This document shows, one piece after another, positions 36,853 through 45,428 of a stretch of DNA of 64,000 nucleotides. Position 1 is the stretch's first letter. Every line of letters starts with the position of its first letter. This DNA comes from Phycisphaera sp. (GTDB taxonomy: Bacteria; Planctomycetota; Phycisphaerae; Phycisphaerales; UBA1924), in contig JACKGZ010000005.1 of assembly GCA_020639255.1 (NCBI GenBank), positions 186,001-250,000 on the forward strand, written 5' to 3'. A program made the translations under genes and the position numbers. Below the pieces are notes generated by a model. That model was not told the DNA's origin. It searched no databases and saw only the letters and a list, made by a program, of their open reading frames with translations.

Positions 36853-37743
36853 ATGATCAGCAAGACCATCGCCGGAATGTGCGTGCTCGGGTTCGCCGCG
36901 AATTGCGCTGCACAGCTTCAGGAGTACAGCTTCGACGAACCGTACCGAGCACCTAGCGAAGCATCAATCACGTGCTTCGACGGCGTTCACATTGCACCGG
37001 ATTATGAGATCATGTACTTCGATATCCGCCTGCCACCGTCCAGCCAACCAACCGGCTCATTCAGCGGCACGTTCGTTATCGACGGCGACTGCGACGCGGG
37101 CGGCAGCTTCGCTCGCTCCATCATCTTGTCCTCTTTCTGCGACGGCGGATACCCCGACGCCGGCACAAACTCGCTTCGGTTCGCGTTCGCCGCGGATCCC
37201 ATCCCGACCGGAACCCCCTTGTACGGTCTCAGTGGCCAACCCGAGAGCGAGATTAAGATCTATGTCGGCTTCCAACCCGGCGATTCCGTCGGGCCGGGCA
37301 ACAGCTTCGGCAACGGCATGCTGCTTGGCCAATCGCCGCTCTACCTGGATGACAACCCTCTCTTCAACAACCCTCACGACATCGACGTCGTCGGTGACGG
37401 CATCATCTTCGGCATCGAGATCACCGAGACCGACGGCGTGCACTACGGCTGGATCGAAATCCGCCGCGCACCCGATGCGGACCCGCTCCGCATCAACCAC
37501 TGCAGCGAGAGGTACTACATCACCCGCTACGCCTACGAGCTCACCCCCGGCGTCCCCGCACTCGTCACCGGCACGCCCTGCCTCGCCGACACCAACGGCG
37601 ACGGCATGCTCAGCCCCGCCGACTTCTCCGCATGGGTCGCCGCCTTCAACGCAAACGCCCCCGAGTGCGACCAGAACGAGGACGGCATGTGCTCGCCCGC
37701 AGACTTCAGCGCCTGGGTCGCCAATTACAACGCAGGCTGCTGA
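36853..37743 (+). CDS. Secreted protein with GC-type dockerin tail (2)
   Basis: 296 residues with AAAGGA before the ATG and a short signal peptide (MISKTIAGMCVLGFAANCAAQ). The body is beta-rich with conserved-looking aromatic/acidic strands (VHYGWIEIRRAPDADPL, YYITRYAYELTPG). The C-terminal tail repeats the dockerin pattern: DTNGDGMLSPADFSAWVAAFN and DQNEDGMCSPADFSAWVANYN, then Gly-Cys. The tail is nearly identical to that of the preceding protein while the bodies differ, so the tail behaves as an exchangeable anchoring module. A classic terminator follows at 37781. Confidence 0.85.
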   Translation: MISKTIAGMCVLGFAANCAAQLQEYSFDEPYRAPSEASITCFDGVHIAPDYEIMYFDIRLPPSSQPTGSFSGTFVIDGDCDAGGSFARSIILSSFCDGGYPDAGTNSLRFAFAADPIPTGTPLYGLSGQPESEIKIYVGFQPGDSVGPGNSFGNGMLLGQSPLYLDDNPLFNNPHDIDVVGDGIIFGIEITETDGVHYGWIEIRRAPDADPLRINHCSERYYITRYAYELTPGVPALVTGTPCLADTNGDGMLSPADFSAWVAAFNANAPECDQNEDGMCSPADFSAWVANYNAGC

Positions 37744-37780
37744 TCCCACGATATCACCGATTATTGAATAACATTCAACC

Positions 37781-37802
37781 CCCGCCGAAAGGCGGGTTTT
37801 TT
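37781..37802 (+). terminator. Rho-independent terminator
   Basis: CCCGCC (37781-37786), GAAA loop, GGCGGG (37791-37796), then six T (37797-37802). Ideal intrinsic terminator ending the dockerin-protein transcript; manA ends just beyond it on the other strand. Confidence 0.9.
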
Positions 37803-37812
37803 CATAGCACGG

Positions 37813-38826
37813 TCAAACCGCCTCGATCACCAGCGCCCTGGTCCCCGGCCCACCCCGCAGCACCACGTCGTCCGCGCACGCCGCCGGGATCACGGCCGTC
37901 TTCCCCGCATCGAGCGGCAACTCTGCAAACTTGCCGCCCTTGCTCGCCAGCGACGCCCCCATCGTCTGCGTCACCATGAGCACGGTGCATGTGTTCGCCT
38001 TCGCGAACGCCTTCTCCTCGCAATGCGCCCTGAGCTGCCGCACCGCGAAATAGCCGTTCCGCAACAGCTCCCCGTCGCCCTCGGCGCGCGTCGCCGTCGG
38101 CGGCTCCTCAAAGAGCGTCGACTCGAGCGCCTCGCGCACGTGCAACTCTCTCGCCGGGCGGTTGTACCGCTGGATCCAGTCGAACACGCGGAACGTCGTG
38201 TCGCTCGGCGTCTGCACCTCGGCGACCAAGACGCCCGCGCCAAGCGCATGCACCGTACCACTAGGAATCTCGTGCATCTCGCCCGGCACCGCGGGCACCG
38301 AGTTCAGAAGCTCGGGCACCGTCCCTGCCGCGATCGCCTCGCGGAAGTCGTCCATCGTGACGCCCGGCCTGAACCCCTTGAAGATCACAGGTTCTTCGCC
38401 GCGCTCGCCCGTCTCGGCCGCCAGCACGTACCAGCACTCGGTCTTGAGCGCCGCGCCCGGGTTCGCCTCCGCATACGCCGGCGTCGGATGAACCTGCACG
38501 GACAGGTGCTGCCTTGCGTCGAGAAACTTCACCAGCAGTGGGAAGCCGCCGTCCGCCGCCGGCTGCGCGAGACCGAGCATCCCCTCGTCCCACTGCCGCA
38601 GCGCCGCGTGGATCGTCTTGCCGGCGAGCGCGCCGTTGGCGATCACCGAGCGTCGGGCGCCGCCCCCGCCGCCGCTCTCGGCCGTTGCGCCGAGGTCCGC
38701 GACCTCCCAGCTCTCGCCGTACAGCTTCTTCTCCTCGAGCGGCTTCCCAAAAGAGCCGAGACGCCGACCACCCCACACCTTCTCCAGGAGCATCGGCTGG
38801 AACACAAGCGGGTAGGGCTCACTCAT
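37813..38826 (-). CDS. manA: Mannose-6-phosphate isomerase, class I
   Basis: 337 residues. It has the short bacterial type I architecture: N-terminal PLVFQPMLLEKVWGGRRL, the zinc-site segment LSVQVHPTPAYA, the ligand Glu in KTECWYVL, and PSGTVHALG supplying another His. The enzyme interconverts mannose-6-P and fructose-6-P, feeding GDP-mannose or glycan synthesis. The ATG at 38826 overlaps the end of the UvrC-like gene by eight bases, so the two are translated from one message. Confidence 0.9.
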   Translation of the reverse strand: MSEPYPLVFQPMLLEKVWGGRRLGSFGKPLEEKKLYGESWEVADLGATAESGGGGGARRSVIANGALAGKTIHAALRQWDEGMLGLAQPAADGGFPLLVKFLDARQHLSVQVHPTPAYAEANPGAALKTECWYVLAAETGERGEEPVIFKGFRPGVTMDDFREAIAAGTVPELLNSVPAVPGEMHEIPSGTVHALGAGVLVAEVQTPSDTTFRVFDWIQRYNRPARELHVREALESTLFEEPPTATRAEGDGELLRNGYFAVRQLRAHCEEKAFAKANTCTVLMVTQTMGASLASKGGKFAELPLDAGKTAVIPAACADDVVLRGGPGTRALVIEAV

Positions 38827-39973
38827 CGCTGGTCTGCTTCCCTGACTCGGAACCTCTGGCCTTCGGGGTTCTGATTCTCAGCACCCGCCCCGCCGCGTGC
38901 AAGAGCGAGGATCCGTCTATCGCCGAACGCTCCACAAGCATCGGCCCGCCCCGGCTCGGCCTCATCAGCTCCCGCGAGACGACCCCGAGCACCCCCAGAT
39001 CCCCAAGATCGTCCATCGACGCCATCGCATCCAACCTGGCTCGCGCCAACGCCGCAATCCGATCGGCCTCCCCTTCACCCATTCCCGCGTCGATCGCCCC
39101 TACAACCTCCCAGCGTCCGCGGTCCACCGCGATCACGCTCGCCGAGTCCTTCTCGCCACTCGTCGCCACCGCCACGAGGGAAAGCTCCCCCAGAGGGCGA
39201 ACGGCCTTGAGTCCGCGCTTGAGCTCCGCAGCCAGCTCATCGCGTCTGCCCTGGATCTCCGCGGCCTCCTCGAACGCCTGACGACCCGCCGCCTCCCGCA
39301 ACTCCGCATCGAGCCTCGCGACACCCGATTCAGCATCCGCGCGACCGAACACGAGCGCCCGCGCCAGCCGCTCCTCGTACGACTCGATCGGCTCGGACCC
39401 ATCGCACGCCGCCGGACACTTGCCCATCTGCTTGTACACGCACGCCTTGCCGCCCGGAGCCCTGTGCAGTTCCTCCGGATACCGGCACAGCTCGAAGTGC
39501 CCGTCCAGAAAAGCCGCGTGACGCTTCGCGCCCGACTTCTCAAGGAACGGCCCAATGACCGACTCACCCTCAGCAAACTCGCCCGGGTTCGTCGTCCACG
39601 ACCAGTTGAACCTCTTCGCTGTCGGCGGCGTCGCGAGCCACCACACCCGGAGCTTGCGCATGACCCGATCGTGCAGCCCCGGATCACGCTCCGCTGAGGC
39701 GTCCATGAACATCAGGTCCGCCTCGAACATCGAACCCGCCGGCGCGATCTCGCACACCTCCGCCGTTTCCCGCAGATCGCTCACGCCCTCGGCCCCCGGC
39801 CCGAGCCGCTGGGCCGCGAACGATCGCATGTCACCCGTTGAAGCCAAGGCCACGACCGCGCCGCCCGCGCCCAAAACGCACACGATCCCGTGCGAGGACG
39901 GGATCGTGCCGAGTTTCGATTCATCGAGACCGTTCGATGCATCCAGCAAGGTTGTCCAGCGCAGATTTCCCAA
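38819..39973 (-). CDS. UvrC-like protein without a recognisable nuclease domain
   Basis: 384 residues, from a TTG at 39973 (GGGAG upstream; no ATG available). The N-terminus SSHGIVCVLGAGGAVVALASTGD aligns with the GIY-YIG nuclease start, but the second Tyr pair is replaced. Further on, CVYKQMGKCPAACDGSEPIESYEERL matches the UvrC region PCL.YQIG.C.APC..., and LDAELREAAGRQAFEEAAEIQGRRDELAAEL is a UVR (UvrB-binding) motif. The C-terminal RNase-H-like and HhH parts of UvrC are absent. It may be a regulatory relative or a Cho-type protein. It is co-translated with manA. Confidence 0.7.
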   Translation of the reverse strand: MGNLRWTTLLDASNGLDESKLGTIPSSHGIVCVLGAGGAVVALASTGDMRSFAAQRLGPGAEGVSDLRETAEVCEIAPAGSMFEADLMFMDASAERDPGLHDRVMRKLRVWWLATPPTAKRFNWSWTTNPGEFAEGESVIGPFLEKSGAKRHAAFLDGHFELCRYPEELHRAPGGKACVYKQMGKCPAACDGSEPIESYEERLARALVFGRADAESGVARLDAELREAAGRQAFEEAAEIQGRRDELAAELKRGLKAVRPLGELSLVAVATSGEKDSASVIAVDRGRWEVVGAIDAGMGEGEADRIAALARARLDAMASMDDLGDLGVLGVVSRELMRPSRGGPMLVERSAIDGSSLLHAAGRVLRIRTPKARGSESGKQTSDE

Positions 39974-39990
39974 GCCGGCCGCGCTCCCGG

Positions 39991-40530
39991 TCAGTGCCCG
40001 CGGGCCTTCTTCTCCGGCAGGATCATCCCCCGCAGCTCCGCCTCAAAGGCGATCTTGCCGTCGATAATCCCCTGACTCGCCGCGACATACCCGCGACCGC
40101 CAAACTTGATCTCTTTCACGAGGAAGTACAGGTCATCGCCCACGGTGACGCTGTTGCGGAAAACGCACTCGTTGATCCGCAGGAACGCCGCGGGCAAGGG
40201 CCCGCCCCGCCGGATGTTGAACATCCAGCACATGATCTGCGCCGCCGCCTCGACCATCAGCACACCGGGCAGCAGGGGCACATCGGGAAAGTGCCCGGGC
40301 ACCCAGAACTCACCGTCACGGACCTGCTTGAGGCCCACAACCTCGGTGTACCCCTCGTTGACGTCGACGATCGCGTCCAGAAGGGACATATCGCCCCGGT
40401 GTGGGATCCACTCGTGGATGCCTTCCTTGCCGCAAACCCGAGATGTCACATCCACCCGGCGCACGTCAAACAACGCCGCGCCAGGGTCGGCGAGGATCAA
40501 CGGCGACTCGGATGAAACCACTTCACCCAT
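39991..40530 (-). CDS. FabZ-like 3-hydroxyacyl-ACP dehydratase
   Basis: 179 residues. It has the hot-dog-fold signatures IPHRGDMSLLDAIVD and VPGHFPDVPLLPGVLMVEAAAQ, with catalytic His80 and Glu94 at the usual spacing. The family dehydrates 3-hydroxyacyl-ACP in fatty acid synthesis; this copy has a long N-terminal extension (about 38 residues) compared with a typical FabZ, so the carrier or substrate could differ. It lies 17 bases upstream of the UvrC-like gene on the same strand. Confidence 0.85.
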   Translation of the reverse strand: MGEVVSSESPLILADPGAALFDVRRVDVTSRVCGKEGIHEWIPHRGDMSLLDAIVDVNEGYTEVVGLKQVRDGEFWVPGHFPDVPLLPGVLMVEAAAQIMCWMFNIRRGGPLPAAFLRINECVFRNSVTVGDDLYFLVKEIKFGGRGYVAASQGIIDGKIAFEAELRGMILPEKKARGH

Positions 40531-40562
40531 GCGAAGAGCACCTAATGCTGGTTTCCGTGCGA

Positions 40563-40739
40563 TCAGTCGGTTTGATCGCGGAGCGCCAGGATCTCCTTGC
40601 GGATGTCCTGTGCCGCATTACGGATGTCCTGCAGCTGCTTGCGGGCTCGAGTGCCGGCGGCCTTGTTCCCACCCTCGGCCTTCGCGATGTCGTCCTCGGC
40701 CATGGCCACCATCTGCTTCAGCTTCTCGAATGACTCCAT
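40563..40739 (-). CDS. Histone H1-like (Hc1-type) DNA-binding mini-protein
   Basis: 58 residues, too short for most ORF cut-offs. The start MESFEKLKQMVAMAEDD and the core KAEGGNKAAGTRARKQLQDIRNAAQ match the GNKAAGTRARK signature of the chlamydial Hc1/bacterial histone H1-like family, which binds and compacts DNA. The long Lys/Ala-rich tail of Hc1 is missing. Ribosome site GGAG lies about ten bases upstream of the ATG. A near-consensus promoter (40864-40890) lies 125 bases upstream, suggesting high expression. Confidence 0.8.
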   Translation of the reverse strand: MESFEKLKQMVAMAEDDIAKAEGGNKAAGTRARKQLQDIRNAAQDIRKEILALRDQTD

Positions 40740-40835
40740 CGACGAACGCTCCTCTCGGATACGGGACTGTTCAAACCGTGGGCAACCCGTCGAAGCCCAT
40801 CCGAGCTTCGGGGGTACTGGGTATATCTTCCCGAT

Positions 40836-40848
40836 CTAGGCCGCCTAG
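40836..40848. promoter_or_regulatory. Palindrome in the leader of the histone-like gene
   Basis: CTAGGC-C-GCCTAG, a perfect 6-bp inverted repeat with a one-base centre, located between the promoter and the start of the mini-gene. It could be an operator, but no binding protein can be named. Confidence 0.25.
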
Positions 40849-40863
40849 GCAAGCTCAACCAAG

Positions 40864-40890
40864 ATTATACGAACAAAATACTACTATCAA
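40864..40890 (-). promoter_or_regulatory. Candidate sigma-70-type promoter of the histone-like gene
   Basis: On the minus strand, TATAAT (40869-40864, perfect -10 box) follows TTGATA (40890-40885, 5 of 6 matches to TTGACA) with 15 bases between, in an AT-rich patch of an otherwise GC-rich region. The -35 lies at the very end of the phosphotransferase-family gene. Confidence 0.6.
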
Positions 40891-41900
40891 ACGCCGCTCA
40901 GCCGCTTGACCAGATCCTCGGCAACAACAAGAGCGCCGTGAGCATGAAGACTGTCGCCACCAACGGTCAAAAAACTCGGTGTCGTCGACGCGACAAGCAG
41001 CCGCTTGATATCCGCAAGCACCGAATCCTCTTCACCCACTCGCAAGCCGCGATCTTTACGCAGCTTCCGCATCTGCTTCACCGGCTTCACGCCGAACAGC
41101 TTGTCTTCGTGGCCCCAGAACAGATGCTCCAGGTACACCGCGTCCTCCACCCAATGGCCCGCGTGCGTGAGCGCCAAGTCAATCAGCACGCACCGATCCG
41201 GATGCCCTTCCTCTGCGGGCATATGCATCACATTGCCCGGATGAAGGTCGCCGTGGCACCAAGCATTCATCTCACGGGCTTCCCACCTGGCCACAAGCCT
41301 CGGGAGCAGCTTCTGCACACCTTGCAGCGCGCTCTTCCAACGGCTCGCATTCTCGATGTGGTTGTCACGCACCCACTGGCGCGAATCGTCTAAGGCTTTT
41401 TCCCAATCCGGTGTCGGCGGCGGCGCGCCAAATGCACCCTTCCCCCGCTCCGCTCGCGCCTGAAACTCCACAGCCGCGCGCAAAAGCCCTGTCAGCGACC
41501 GCTCCGACAGATCGCCCGACACCGGCTTGCCCTCGAGCCGCTCGATCACCAGCCAGGCAAGGTCGTGCCCACCCAGTTCCTCGCCAGACGTCAGCACGCG
41601 CGGCGTCGGATGGGGCACCTGACCCTCAACGACATCGCGATCGAGCCCGTGATTCCCGAGCCGAACCGTCCAGCTGAGTTCATTGGATCCAACCGGGATC
41701 TTGACGATCACCGGCACATCGACCGAACCGTCGTGCCACCGGGCATACCCCGTCGCCGCGCCGCCCCGCTGCCACGTTGCACGGAACCACTCGATCTCGC
41801 TCAGCCGCCCGTCGCAGGTATCCCGGATCACCGGCTCCAGCGCCCGGGCCAGAGCCGCCGGATCGTCACCTGTCTCTGCGTGCCCGCCGGAGCTGATCAT
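40887..41900 (-). CDS. Aminoglycoside-phosphotransferase-family protein
   Basis: 337 residues with the kinase-fold of the APH/choline-kinase family: the catalytic CHGDLHPGNV (215-224) and the metal-binding Asp241 in LIDLALTHAG are intact. The N-terminal lobe is recognisable by VIVKIPVG. The substrate is unknown; family members phosphorylate antibiotics, choline, sugars or proteins. It lies 43 bases downstream of rsmA on the same strand, so it may be co-transcribed with it. Confidence 0.75.
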   Translation of the reverse strand: MISSGGHAETGDDPAALARALEPVIRDTCDGRLSEIEWFRATWQRGGAATGYARWHDGSVDVPVIVKIPVGSNELSWTVRLGNHGLDRDVVEGQVPHPTPRVLTSGEELGGHDLAWLVIERLEGKPVSGDLSERSLTGLLRAAVEFQARAERGKGAFGAPPPTPDWEKALDDSRQWVRDNHIENASRWKSALQGVQKLLPRLVARWEAREMNAWCHGDLHPGNVMHMPAEEGHPDRCVLIDLALTHAGHWVEDAVYLEHLFWGHEDKLFGVKPVKQMRKLRKDRGLRVGEEDSVLADIKRLLVASTTPSFLTVGGDSLHAHGALVVAEDLVKRLSGV

Positions 41901-41943
41901 GCCGCTGGAAGCCTCCTGCCTCGCGCAACCGAACAGTCACATC

Positions 41944-42768
41944 CTACCGCGCCGCGTGCCAACGATACAGGTCCAAGAACCCCTCCGGCGTCAATGTCTC
42001 CGCCCGCACGCGCACATCAAACCCAGCAGGCAACGCCCCATCACCCTTCAGAACGCTCCCAAGCTGCTTGCGACGCTGATTGAACAGCTTCTGGCAGAAC
42101 TGTGCGAACAGCTTGCGACCAACTTCTTCATCCGCAACCGACACCCTCGGCACGATCGAAACCATGGCGCTCGCGATCTCCGGCTGGGGCCAGAAGCACT
42201 CCTTGGGCAGCTTCGCGACAAGCTCGACCTGCGCAAAGAGCTGCGCGACGACCGAGATCACCCCGTACATCTTGCCGCCCGGCTTGGCCATCAAGCGATC
42301 CGCGACCTCGCGCTGGATCGTGACGAACTGACCTTGGCACGCGGGCACATCGGTGAGCAGCGCAAGCATCAGCGGCGTCGCTGCCCCGTAGGGCAGGTTC
42401 GCCACGAGTCGAAACACACGCCCATCCAGCTTCGCCATGACCTCGCGCGAGATCTCGTGCTTCGATGCGAGACAGTCGCCCTCGATCAGCATGAAATTCT
42501 GACGCTCCCCGAGCCGCTCGCGCAGGATGCCCGCCATGTCCGCGTCCAGCTCGCACGCCACGACCTCGCACCCGCGATCGAGCAGCTCTTCCGTCATCGT
42601 CCCGGTGCCCGGCCCCACCTCAAGCACCAAGTCTCCGGTCTGCACACCGGACGCATCGACCAGCTTCGTGATGAGGTTGTGATCAACGAGGAAGTTCTGC
42701 CCGAGCTTGTGCTTGGGCGAGAGGCCCCACTCCTCGAGCAGCGTGCGGATCTCGGTCAGCGTCTGCAT
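41944..42768 (-). CDS. rsmA: 16S rRNA dimethyladenosine transferase
   Basis: 274 residues. It begins with the KsgA pattern LSPKHKLGQNFLVDHN, has the SAM motif VLEVGPGTGTMTEELL, acidic residue in CELDADM, and the catalytic NLPYGAATP (usual NLPYNISTP) region; PQPEIASAMV is also conserved. It dimethylates two adjacent adenosines near the 3' end of 16S rRNA during 30S maturation. The HAD phosphatase gene ends three bases upstream. Confidence 0.93.
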   Translation of the reverse strand: MQTLTEIRTLLEEWGLSPKHKLGQNFLVDHNLITKLVDASGVQTGDLVLEVGPGTGTMTEELLDRGCEVVACELDADMAGILRERLGERQNFMLIEGDCLASKHEISREVMAKLDGRVFRLVANLPYGAATPLMLALLTDVPACQGQFVTIQREVADRLMAKPGGKMYGVISVVAQLFAQVELVAKLPKECFWPQPEIASAMVSIVPRVSVADEEVGRKLFAQFCQKLFNQRRKQLGSVLKGDGALPAGFDVRVRAETLTPEGFLDLYRWHAAR

Positions 42769-42771
42769 CGA

Positions 42772-43674
42772 TCACCATTCCCCGCCGAGGATACGTTCGA
42801 TTGCCTGCGCGACGCCGCCCTCGTGGTTCATGCCGACCGTGTACTTCGCCTTAGCCTTCACCGGCTCGATCGCGTTGCCCATCGCCACGCCGAGCCCTGC
42901 CGACGAGATCATTGTGACGTCGTTGACTTCGTCGCCGATCGCCATCGTGCGCTTCGGGTCGATCCCCATCTGCGCGCACACCCACGAGATGCCCGCCCAC
43001 TTGTGCGCCTGCGAGTCGAACGCCTCCAAGATATGGAACTCACCCTCGAGCCCCGGCACGTGCTCGCGCGAAGTCACCGCAGGGAACGAGTGCAGCGTCA
43101 CCTGCTCGCCAAGCAGCTCAAAGATCTCGTCCCGCATCGGGAGCGTCCAGCTCGATGGCCCGCACGCGCCGACGCGCACCGTCCACTCCGGGTGCTCATC
43201 AAAGTCCAGGCTCAACACCTCCCGGCTCTCGAGCTCCATGTGCCGAAGCCACCACTCGGTCACCGGGTGCAGCCTGTGCCCTTCTTCGCCCGTGACGACA
43301 AGATAGTCGAATCCCGACGCGACGCGATCCTTGAGCACGAGCGCCGCGTGCCCGCGCCGGTGCAGCACCTCGACCACACCCCGCACCACGGGCAGCCTCA
43401 TCGCAAACCGGTGCAGCGTGCGCCCCGATCCCGGGTCGACGACCATCGAACCGCCCGCGGTCACCATCGGGTCCGTCACGCCGACCGCCTTGGCGGCAAA
43501 CACGCTCTCGGCGAAGTTCCTGCCCGTGCACAGCAGCACCGTCACACCCGCCTCGCGGGCGCGAGCGATCGCCTCGATGTTCGCTTCGGGCACATGACCA
43601 GTGCGATCGATCAGAGTGCCGTCGATGTCGATGGCGATCAGGTCATAGTTGAGCTTGGTTCTGGGCGGGTGCAC
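42772..43674 (-). CDS. Cof-type HAD hydrolase
   Basis: 300 residues from a GTG at 43674. Motif I DIDGTLID (Asp16, Asp18) and TGRNFAE (motif II region) are present, and MAIGDEVNDVTMI near the C-terminus gives the metal-binding GDxxND. The large C2-type cap in the middle places it in the Cof family (phosphatases of sugar phosphates or FMN). Substrate cannot be told. It is three bases upstream of rsmA and preceded by a palindrome pair. Confidence 0.85.
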   Translation of the reverse strand: MHPPRTKLNYDLIAIDIDGTLIDRTGHVPEANIEAIARAREAGVTVLLCTGRNFAESVFAAKAVGVTDPMVTAGGSMVVDPGSGRTLHRFAMRLPVVRGVVEVLHRRGHAALVLKDRVASGFDYLVVTGEEGHRLHPVTEWWLRHMELESREVLSLDFDEHPEWTVRVGACGPSSWTLPMRDEIFELLGEQVTLHSFPAVTSREHVPGLEGEFHILEAFDSQAHKWAGISWVCAQMGIDPKRTMAIGDEVNDVTMISSAGLGVAMGNAIEPVKAKAKYTVGMNHEGGVAQAIERILGGEW

Positions 43675-43703
43675 GCCATGAGCGTATGCCGAGGCCCCAA
43701 CAC

Positions 43704-43791
43704 GGTGCCATCACGCATCTCCGATGCGTGATGCTCGATCTGATGTGCTCCCCGCAAACAGCACCACGCATCAAAGATGCGTGGTGGCACC
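43704..43791. repeat. Pair of palindromes with flanking inverted repeats
   Basis: Two 11-bp hairpins: CATCACGCATC-TCC-GATGCGTGATG (43709-43733) and CACCACGCATC-AAA-GATGCGTGGTG (43762-43786). The outer GGTGCC (43704-43709) and GGCACC (43786-43791) are also inverse, so a 16-bp inverted repeat with one mismatch encloses the whole. It lies between the GGDEF gene (ending 43800) and the HAD gene, and resembles a REP-type element that may end or stabilise the transcript. Confidence 0.75.
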
Positions 43792-43799
43792 GATCAACG

Positions 43800-45428
43800 T
43801 CAGCCCCCGAGCCCGCCCAGCGTGATCCCGTTCTTGCCCGCCCGCTTCGATTCCATTGCGAGCTGGTCGGCCTTGCGGAGCAGATCCTCGGGTGTCGCGC
43901 CGTCCCACGGGAACGTCGCCAGCCCGCCCGAGATCGTCAGGCGACCCGGCGCATCGATCCCGAGACGCGGGAAACGCTGCTCCTTGATCGCCCTTTGGAA
44001 TCGCTCGGCGACCTCGGCGAAGTGCGTCGGGTGGCGCGAGTGCTGATCGCGCGGCCCCTCGGGCTCGTAGAAGATCACCGCGAACTCGTCGCCGCCGATC
44101 CGGCAGATGCGGTCGGTGGGCCTCGTCTGCGAGTGCATCAGGTTCACGGTCTCGCGCAGGATCATGTCCCCCGCCTCGTGCCCGAACTCGTCGTTGAACT
44201 GCTTGAAGTTGTCGAGGTCGAAGACGAGCACCGTGAGCATCTGGCGGTTCGCACGCGCCTGCTCGATCGCCGCCGAGAGGAACCGGTCGAAATAGCGCCG
44301 GTTCCACGCGCCGCTCACGCGGTCGGTCATCGCCTCGGCCCGGAGCCTGCGGTGCTGATCCGCGAGCGCGAGCCACCCCGCGAGCCAGCGCGCATGCTCG
44401 CCCAGAGTCAGCCCGCCCGGCACGGGCTCGTGCCTGGGCGTGAGCGCTTCGGGGTCGCGTTTGGCGACAACCCAGCCGAAGATGCGCCCGCCGAACTCGA
44501 CGACCACGCCACCGGTCGGCTGACGCCGATCTCCCTCGGCCTTGACGAACTCCAGATCCGTGCGCGACGCGCGGGATCGGAGCATCTCCATCGCGGGCTC
44601 AATCACGCCGCGACCGCCGAGCATCGCCGCGACCAACGGCCCATCACCCTCTCGCGACACCGACTCCATCGATGCCATCTCCATCGCGCCCAGAGGCGCA
44701 TAGTCGTCCCGCTCGACCGGCGCGACGTCCTCTCGCACCGGCTCAGGAATGCGGGTCATCGGTTCTTCAAGAGCTTCCGGTTCCGGCTCAAGCTCGGATG
44801 CCAAGAGCATGAGCTCCTCTTCGCTCAGATCGTCCGTGTCAGTCGCGAGCGCCGGGTCTCTGAACGGCTCGATATCGTGCTCCTCTTCCGAATCAGGCAC
44901 AACGATCGGTTCCGGTTCCAAATTCGAATTCGATTCCGGCGTCGGTTTCTGCTCGTGGAGCACCGGCGCAGCCCGCTCCACTGAGAAGATCGGCGTGCCC
45001 GTATCTCCCTGTGGCACAGCCCCGTCACCCGGATGGATGATCGAGCGAAGCTCGGCTGTCGAAATCGAAGGATCCACCACTCCTTCATACGCTTCGTGCC
45101 CGATGTGGTTCAGACCTTTGAGCACCAGCACCCGGGCACCGCGCACAACTCGGTGAACCGCATCGACGAACTCATCCGCCGAGCCAGTCCGCCCGCCGAT
45201 GTCCGCGTCGTGCCCGACGATCACGAACGTGCGCTCGGCCGCCCCGCCCACGGGGTTGCCAAGCTCACCGATCGCCTCGAGCGCGGTCCGCGAGCGGATC
45301 AGCTCCAGATCGAGATCGAGCCTGAGCTTCGCATCGAGACCCGTGCGACCCACCAGCACAACGCGGGCGCGCACGGGGTCGGCGTTCTGACCCGTTCTGC
45401 CCTGCGTTGTGCCGTGACCGCTCATCAT
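43800..45428 (-). CDS. GGDEF-domain diguanylate cyclase
   Basis: 542 residues. A REC-like N-terminal part (VVLVGRTGLDAKL..., to about 120) is followed by a disordered Glu/Pro-rich linker containing DLSEEELMLLASE, then a GAF-like region and a C-terminal GGDEF domain. The signature IGGDEFAVIF has GGDEF at 445-449, and an I-site RPTD (436-439) sits five residues before it, so the enzyme should be active and product-inhibited. It makes cyclic di-GMP from two GTP. ATGA overlap with the gene upstream, which contains a related LTDDELSMLLADE motif. Confidence 0.9.
   Translation of the reverse strand: MMSGHGTTQGRTGQNADPVRARVVLVGRTGLDAKLRLDLDLELIRSRTALEAIGELGNPVGGAAERTFVIVGHDADIGGRTGSADEFVDAVHRVVRGARVLVLKGLNHIGHEAYEGVVDPSISTAELRSIIHPGDGAVPQGDTGTPIFSVERAAPVLHEQKPTPESNSNLEPEPIVVPDSEEEHDIEPFRDPALATDTDDLSEEELMLLASELEPEPEALEEPMTRIPEPVREDVAPVERDDYAPLGAMEMASMESVSREGDGPLVAAMLGGRGVIEPAMEMLRSRASRTDLEFVKAEGDRRQPTGGVVVEFGGRIFGWVVAKRDPEALTPRHEPVPGGLTLGEHARWLAGWLALADQHRRLRAEAMTDRVSGAWNRRYFDRFLSAAIEQARANRQMLTVLVFDLDNFKQFNDEFGHEAGDMILRETVNLMHSQTRPTDRICRIGGDEFAVIFYEPEGPRDQHSRHPTHFAEVAERFQRAIKEQRFPRLGIDAPGRLTISGGLATFPWDGATPEDLLRKADQLAMESKRAGKNGITLGGLGG

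Noticed and set aside
41683..43731. 682-residue plus-strand frame
   Set aside because: Antisense to rsmA and the HAD phosphatase gene; low-complexity Arg/His composition and no start signal.
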